Of a stretch of 64,000 nt of DNA, positions 59,899 through 64,000 are shown piece after piece. Origin of the DNA: DATMER01 sp040349255 (GTDB lineage: Bacteria > Acidobacteriota > Thermoanaerobaculia > Multivoradales > UBA5704). The DNA is taken from positions 1 to 64,000 of the forward strand of contig JBEQUE010000192.1 in NCBI GenBank assembly GCA_040349255.1, in the 5' to 3' direction. Below the pieces are notes generated by a model. The model ran no database searches. It saw only the letters and a program-made list of their open reading frames with translations, and was not told where the DNA came from. How positions within the stretch are numbered: the stretch's first letter is position 1; each line of letters starts with the position of its first letter. A program made the translations under genes and the position numbers.

Positions 59899-60399
59899 AT
59901 GAAGCGCATGCTCGCAGCCCTGTTCCTCGGCCTGGCCAGCCTGACCCCCGTCGCGGCGTTCGCCGCGGGCCCCCAGGATCTCGTCGGGACCTGGACCCTG
60001 GTTTCCGTGGACAACATCCTGGCCGACGGCAGCAGGATCGAGCCCTATGGACCGAACCCCGCCGGCATGCTGACGTTCGACGCCGCCGGCCGCTATTCGA
60101 TCCTGATCTTCCGTCCGGGCCGCGCGCGGTTCCTTTCGAACGACAAGAGCCACGGGACGCCCGAGGAGAACCAGGCCACGGTGAAGGGCACGAACTCGCA
60201 CTTCGGGCGCTACTCCGTGGACTCGGAGAAGAGCGTCCTGACCTTCAGGATCGACCACGCCTCGTTCCCGAACTGGGAGGGGACCGAGCAGCAGCGCTCG
60301 TTCGAGCTCAAGGACGGCGTGCTGCGCTACACCGTCCGGACCACCACCACCGGCGGCACGGAGGTCGGCGAGGTCACCTGGCGGCGTCCAGACCGCTAG
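59899..60399 (+). CDS. Secreted lipocalin-like protein
   Basis: 166 aa with a signal peptide ending at AAFAAGP. The mature part has the lipocalin-like domain DLVGTWTLVSVDNILADGSR, GMLTFDAAGRYSILIFRPGR and an FGRYSVDSEK strand, common in proteins that bind small hydrophobic ligands. ACAGGAGGATCG precedes the ATG at 59899. It has its own strong promoter. Its 3' end overlaps the convergent BNR gene by 26 bp. Confidence 0.85.
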   Translation: MKRMLAALFLGLASLTPVAAFAAGPQDLVGTWTLVSVDNILADGSRIEPYGPNPAGMLTFDAAGRYSILIFRPGRARFLSNDKSHGTPEENQATVKGTNSHFGRYSVDSEKSVLTFRIDHASFPNWEGTEQQRSFELKDGVLRYTVRTTTTGGTEVGEVTWRRPDR

Positions 60400-62410
60400 C
60401 GAAAGCCTCCAGTCGCATCTCGTAGATTGCGTCCGAGCCCACGACGTAGAAGAGGTGCGGCACGGTGGGATGAGGAATGAGAGCGGCGACGTTGGCATGA
60501 AGCGGTAATGGTGACTCCCAGGTCCTGCCGCCGTCCCGGGTAAGCTTCAACACCGAAGACAGGAAAACGTAGAGGGTCTCCGGCTTCGCCGGATCGACGA
60601 CAAGGTCGGAGATCTCTCCAACCGCTCCAAACTCTTCAAGAGAGCCGATCGTGGTCCAGGCCGCACCGTCGTCCGTGCTCTTGACCAGTTCCTTGCCTTT
60701 GAAGGCGTAAAGCGTCTTTGGCTGACGGGGATCGCGAGCCACGGCTCCGGCGCCGGCGACCGGTTCCCAGGTGGCTCCTCGGTCCCGGCTCCGGTAGACC
60801 GAACGGCTCGCGCCGAAACCGCCGTAGGCCGTGGCGTAGAGGTCATTCGGTGCCGCGGCGTCGATGCGCAGCCTCTGGATGTCGCGACGATCGTAGGGGC
60901 TCGCCCCCTGGCATGGCAGGACCTCCTTCCAGGTGCTCCCGCCATCCGTGCTCCGCGCGATGCCGCAGCCGCCGGCAACGATCGTTCCGGGCTGCGGCAG
61001 CGCCAGAACGTGGGCCGACTCCCGGCGAACCGGAGTCCAGGTCTCGCCGCCGTCGCGGCTGCGGAAGACGCCGGTCCTGCCAGCCCCGTAGAGAAGGTTC
61101 GGGTCAGTCGCATCGACGGCGAGATCGCTCAGGGAAGGCGACCCGGGACCGCCGGAGAACGCGGCCCAGGTCTTTCCGCCATCGGTGCTCTTCCAGTGCT
61201 CGCCCGCGAGCAGGGTGTACACGAAAGACGGGGCTCCCGGACGGAAGCGAACCTTCCCTTCCATTGAAAACATCCCATCGAACGGACGACGGATCAGGTA
61301 TTTCCAGGGCTGTTTCTCCGTGCTGATCTGCAGGCTGCCGGAAAAATCCGCCGCAAAGAGAACACCTTTTGACGAGCCCACGGCCAGGAGACGCGGCTCA
61401 CCGGAGGACAAGCCCTCGTCCCGGTTTCGCCACGTCGTGCCACCGTCATGGCTCACCGCCACGCGAGGCCGGGCGGAACCGCGGGTACGGTTTTCATAGG
61501 CTACATAGAGAGTCGCAGGGTCCGCGCTGTCCACCGTCAAGGCTCTCAGCTCCAGGTAGTCACCCGGCTGACCCAGAGCCAGACGGCTCCAGCTCGCACC
61601 TCCATCGGCGCTGCGATAGATACCCTGGCCCTTGCCTACAATCCCCGCATAGATCGTCTCCGGGCGGGTGGCCGCAACTCCCAGAAAGATCGTCCCATAC
61701 CCCATTTGCCGGCCAAGGTCCGGCGGAAGGATCTCGCCGCCGATCTCTTTCCAGGTGCGGCCGCCATCCTCCGACCTGTGGATTTGCGCAGGCCTTTCGA
61801 CACCTCCTCCGCTGATCGCGGACGTGGCCACACAAAGAGTCCCCGGTACCGCGGGACTGATCGCCAGACTCTGGATCGGCGCCTTGAAGTCGTGCATCGG
61901 AGCCCAGGTCGCACCGCGGTCCGAGGTCGAGAAGAGAATGCCGCCGAGGACGGCATAAAGGGTTCCTGCTCCGTCGATCGCGAGATCTCTCCCCAAGGCG
62001 CTTGGGTAACCCACCGGAATCTCGCCCAGGCGCCGCCAGCTCGTTCCGCCATCCGTGCTGCCGAACAGGATCTCCGAACGATCGTGGCCCAGGACGTAGA
62101 GCGTGCCGGGCCGCGACGGATCGGAAATCAACGCGTCCAGGTCGCGCGCCTCCAATCCACGGCCCGACCAGGTCCAGGTCTGGCCGCCGTCCGTGCTCTT
62201 GAAGAGCCCGCTCGCGACAGAGAGATAAACGGTGTCGGGAGCCGCGGGATCGACGAGCAGGCCCTCAATCATCAGCCCGGCCGGGCTGAACGGCCTTCCG
62301 GCATCCGATTCCGCCTGGACAGCCTGGGCCATCGCACCTGAAGACAGACTGAGACCAACGATCAAACCGGCCAGCAGACGCGTGCGGATCGCGCTCTTCA
62401 AAGGGTCCAT
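60374..62410 (-). CDS. Secreted BNR/sialidase-like beta-propeller protein
   Basis: 678 aa. The signal peptide ends near SGAMAQ. The body has many Asp-box repeats S-T-D-G-G-x-T-W (LFKSTDGGQTWTW, FGSTDGGTSWRRL, IYRSADGGASWSRL, VYRSRDRGATWEP) forming propeller blades of the VPS10/exo-alpha-sialidase type. No sialidase catalytic Arg triad is evident, so it is more likely a binding scaffold than a hydrolase. It resembles the propeller part of the 1327-aa protein at 46857-50840. Confidence 0.85.
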   Translation of the reverse strand: MDPLKSAIRTRLLAGLIVGLSLSSGAMAQAVQAESDAGRPFSPAGLMIEGLLVDPAAPDTVYLSVASGLFKSTDGGQTWTWSGRGLEARDLDALISDPSRPGTLYVLGHDRSEILFGSTDGGTSWRRLGEIPVGYPSALGRDLAIDGAGTLYAVLGGILFSTSDRGATWAPMHDFKAPIQSLAISPAVPGTLCVATSAISGGGVERPAQIHRSEDGGRTWKEIGGEILPPDLGRQMGYGTIFLGVAATRPETIYAGIVGKGQGIYRSADGGASWSRLALGQPGDYLELRALTVDSADPATLYVAYENRTRGSARPRVAVSHDGGTTWRNRDEGLSSGEPRLLAVGSSKGVLFAADFSGSLQISTEKQPWKYLIRRPFDGMFSMEGKVRFRPGAPSFVYTLLAGEHWKSTDGGKTWAAFSGGPGSPSLSDLAVDATDPNLLYGAGRTGVFRSRDGGETWTPVRRESAHVLALPQPGTIVAGGCGIARSTDGGSTWKEVLPCQGASPYDRRDIQRLRIDAAAPNDLYATAYGGFGASRSVYRSRDRGATWEPVAGAGAVARDPRQPKTLYAFKGKELVKSTDDGAAWTTIGSLEEFGAVGEISDLVVDPAKPETLYVFLSSVLKLTRDGGRTWESPLPLHANVAALIPHPTVPHLFYVVGSDAIYEMRLEAFASGLDAAR

Positions 62411-62419
62411 AGGACCATC

Positions 62420-62857
62420 CTATACCTTCAGGTAAAGCGAGCTGCTGCCGTAGTCGATCACCGCGGAATGGGCCTCCAGCACGTCGACGCCGAGGATGGC
62501 GTCCACCGGCCCGGAACCTTTGAGCGCCGCCGCCTGGTTGACGTGGCTCAGATCGAGGGCGAGGAGAGCGCTGGTCTTCGGCGAGAGGCTCCCGATCATG
62601 AAGCGAGCCTCCGGAAGCTGGTACACATCCAGTTTGGCCGCGCCCGCCCCGCCGCCGGACATCGCCAGCTTGGTCAAGGGGAGGTTCATTTCGCGCACCA
62701 TGTCGAGACTGAACACGGTACTGGCGGCACCGGTGTCGATGAGCACGGAGACCGGGCGGTCGTCCAGAAAACCGTCCGTATGGAAATGGCCGATCCCGCT
62801 TCGGGTGAGAGGGATCCGGGTATAACCGTTCTGCTCCAGAAATTCGATCAAGGACAT
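62420..62857 (-). CDS. Retropepsin-like aspartyl protease domain protein
   Basis: 145-aa single-domain protein. Catalytic Asp41 lies in LIDTGAASTVFS; AILGVDVLEAHSAVIDYG is the second conserved element. Fold and length match the bacterial retropepsin-like family, active as a dimer. No signal peptide. GGAGG lies 5 nt before the ATG at 62857. Nine bases separate it from the BNR gene stop side. Substrate unknown. Confidence 0.85.
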   Translation of the reverse strand: MSLIEFLEQNGYTRIPLTRSGIGHFHTDGFLDDRPVSVLIDTGAASTVFSLDMVREMNLPLTKLAMSGGGAGAAKLDVYQLPEARFMIGSLSPKTSALLALDLSHVNQAAALKGSGPVDAILGVDVLEAHSAVIDYGSSSLYLKV

Positions 62858-62903
62858 GAGATCCTCCGCCCCGGCCTGCTCTGGCGGTGCGATCAGCTTA
62901 CCA

Positions 62904-63416
62904 TCAGGCGCAGAGCCGGTCGATGCCATAGCACAGCATCTCCTTCCCGAAGTGTTCGAACCTGCCCTGCAGCGTTTCGCCCAGGCGTTCCGCGACGCGG
63001 ATGGAGCGGTGATTGCCTGGATCGATGAGGCTGATGACGCGGTCCCTTTCCAGGACTTCGAAGGCATAGGTCAGGGCGGCGCTGGCGCCTTCCGTGGCGT
63101 AACCGTGGCCCCACCAGCGGCGGGCGAGGGTCCAGGCCAGCTCGAAGCCGGGCCAGTGGGTCGGCCCTGTGAAGCCGACCATGCCGAGGAAGGCGGCCGT
63201 CTCCCTGTGCTCCACCGCCCACATGCCCGGGTCTTCGAGTTTCCACTGGCCCACGACATAGGCGAGATGGCGCCAGGCCCGTTCAGGAGGCCACGCCTCG
63301 CCGCTGAGGAAGCGCGCCACCTCGGGATCCGCTCTCATCGCGGCATAGTCGTCGAAGTCGTCGGCGCAAAACGGACGCAGACGCAGACGCTTCGTCTCCA
63401 GGATGGGGATGTCCAT
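62904..63416 (-). CDS. GNAT-family N-acetyltransferase (RimJ/RimL-like)
   Basis: 170 aa. TKRLRLRPFCADDFDDYAAM is the RimJ/L-type start and LAWTLARRWWGHGYATEGASA is the acetyl-CoA loop, followed by NHRSIRVAERLGETLQG. It acetylates a protein N-terminus, an amino acid or a drug; specificity cannot be read. The ATG at 63416 is chosen because upstream in-frame sequence is GC-skewed and unconserved-looking. Confidence 0.9.
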   Translation of the reverse strand: MDIPILETKRLRLRPFCADDFDDYAAMRADPEVARFLSGEAWPPERAWRHLAYVVGQWKLEDPGMWAVEHRETAAFLGMVGFTGPTHWPGFELAWTLARRWWGHGYATEGASAALTYAFEVLERDRVISLIDPGNHRSIRVAERLGETLQGRFEHFGKEMLCYGIDRLCA

Positions 63417-63540
63417 TGATCGTCTCCGTGCAAAAGCGTGGCTTGTCCTTGGGGGCAGGAGAGGCGGAAACTCCGACTCTGGGGACGCGTTCACGGGCAA
63501 TGGCGCCCGTGCGGCCTCCTGTCCCTGAAAGGGAGAAGCT

Positions 63541-63666
63541 ATGCTTCGTCTCGCTCTGCTACTGCTTTATCTCATCGGGTTGGCTCCTGGCTCAGACATT
63601 GGCGGCGGACTGGATCCCGACGGGTCCAACTCGGACATTGGCGGCGGACTGGATCCCAACGGTTAA
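63541..63666 (+). CDS. 41-aa secreted repeat peptide
   Basis: Short ORF with AAAGGGAG six bases before the ATG. Residues 1-17 are a hydrophobic signal (LRLALLLLYLIGLAPG). The rest is two copies of SDIGGGLDP-D/N-G, so the mature peptide is about 24 residues, acidic and glycine-rich. The repeated DPDG/DPNG words resemble calcium-binding loops. I do not recognise a family. About 120 bp later a zinc-finger-like gene begins on the same strand. Confidence 0.6.
   Translation: MLRLALLLLYLIGLAPGSDIGGGLDPDGSNSDIGGGLDPNG
63595..63665 (+). repeat. Tandem 39-bp direct repeat, two copies
   Basis: GACATTGGCGGCGGACTGG at 63595 recurs at 63634, with the following 11 bases nearly the same. The repeat is in frame and creates the duplicated peptide motif of the ORF at 63541-63666. 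Retention of the frame suggests a recent in-frame duplication. Confidence 0.8.
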
Positions 63667-63675
63667 TCTGTCGCG

Positions 63676-63695
63676 GGGGCGCCTCCGGGCGTCCC
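63676..63695 (+). terminator. Possible terminator after the repeat peptide gene
   Basis: GGGGCGCC / GGGCGTCCC stem with a TCC loop follows the stop codon by 9 bases, then CGTTTGTCT. The U-tract is weak, so I rate it low. Confidence 0.35.
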
Positions 63696-63787
63696 TCGTT
63701 TGTCTCCGAAATGCACTGTACAAAAGCAGGTATTTCGCCGTAACCTTAAGCGCGATTTTGAAGGGCCCTACACAAGGAGAAACTTAA

Positions 63788-64000
63788 ATGTCCCACCTGG
63801 GGCAGGAAGCAATGCGAAGGATTCTGGCTGGTGAGGGTGGTGCCCAGGAGGCCGAAAACGCCTCGGAACATCTCGTCTCCTGCGGCCAGTGCAGGATTCA
63901 GGCTGGGACTTTGATTGACGAGCTCCGCGCGTTGCACCCAGGCTTGCATGGCGAGGGGCCTCTGAAGCTGGTATTCAGCCTCATTGATCAGGAGCGCCAG
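63788..64000 (+). CDS. Zinc-finger-like (zf-HC2-type) N-terminus, gene runs off the window
   Basis: Partial gene starting ATG at 63788 with AAGGAGAAAC upstream. The 71 visible residues begin MSHLGQEAMRRILAGEGG and carry H-x3-C-x2-C in ASEHLVSCGQCRIQA, the pattern of zf-HC2/anti-sigma-like N-termini. In related bacteria such a motif often opens TPR or CHAT-associated regulatory proteins; the rest is outside the window. It lies 121 bp after the 41-aa peptide gene on the same strand. Confidence 0.65.
   Translation, partial: MSHLGQEAMRRILAGEGGAQEAENASEHLVSCGQCRIQAGTLIDELRALHPGLHGEGPLKLVFSLIDQERQ

Noticed and set aside
1..64000. tRNA, rRNA or riboswitch genes
   Set aside because: No convincing cloverleaf, rRNA segment or known riboswitch core was seen by eye; a covariance-model search could still reveal one.

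Overview
The window is GC-rich and densely coded, and it looks like chromosome from a Gram-negative soil or sediment bacterium. Outer-membrane machinery is present: a TolC / lipoprotein adaptor / RND operon, an LpxL-type acyltransferase and an MMPL exporter. Together with a TPR/CHAT-associated protein, large secreted beta-propeller proteins, DUF2062-methyltransferase and ECF42-type sigma genes, this suggests Acidobacteriota, perhaps Thermoanaerobaculia. That placement is an inference from gene content; no rRNA or tRNA gene was seen. Several start codons are GTG or TTG, and many genes overlap by 1-4 bases, so operons are tight.

Layout. 0.1-8.3 kb: secreted matrixin-like protease, DsbD (with a repeat-derived linker), frameshifted TPR protein, RarA, Uma2 nuclease, a 21-bp periodic array and a nucleotidyltransferase-fold gene. 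8.3-16.3 kb: molybdopterin oxidoreductase facing a three-gene RND efflux operon. 16.3-19.7 kb: HigBA toxin-antitoxin, a Cys-rich secreted protein and a PQQ-type sugar dehydrogenase with Ig/PKD/PA14 domains. 19.7-30.8 kb: two divergent operons forming an aryl-polyene-like type II fatty acid/polyketide lipid cluster (ACP, KS, chain-length factor, glycosyltransferase, ketoreductase, MMPL exporter and acyltransferase, opposed to acyl ligase, deacetylase and DUF2062-methyltransferase). 30.8-35.3 kb: metallophosphoesterase lipoprotein, AlkD-like protein and two GH76-like proteins.

35.9-42.5 kb is a visibly AT-richer island, and it is the most striking part of the window. Its genes all lie on the minus strand and are separated by structures with the hallmarks of integron attC sites: RYYYAAC/GTTRRRY-like core boxes and folded inner boxes with extrahelical bases. 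The first bases of each cassette are complementary to that cassette's own terminal R'' box, as expected if each was once a circle. No integrase gene is in the window, so this is an integron cassette cluster without integrase (CALIN). One attC is split exactly inside its R' box by a 685-nt group II intron that has no reverse-transcriptase ORF. The island is bordered by an IS91-family transposase on one side and a 5'-truncated methyltransferase on the other. Right beyond the transposase is a 19-unit array with a TTATCC core every 20 bp.

44.7-64 kb: a second metallophosphoesterase (paralogue of the first), a 1327-aa secreted propeller/beta-helix protein, a five-gene co-translated operon (PLP decarboxylase, SDR, methyltransferase, 2OG-Fe oxygenase, GT39-like), an ECF42-type sigma factor with its YCII and VOC partners, a CGNR regulator facing a lipocalin gene through a promoter with two matched operators, a BNR propeller protein, an aspartyl protease, a GNAT acetyltransferase, a 41-aa repeat peptide, and a zinc-finger-like gene running off the end.
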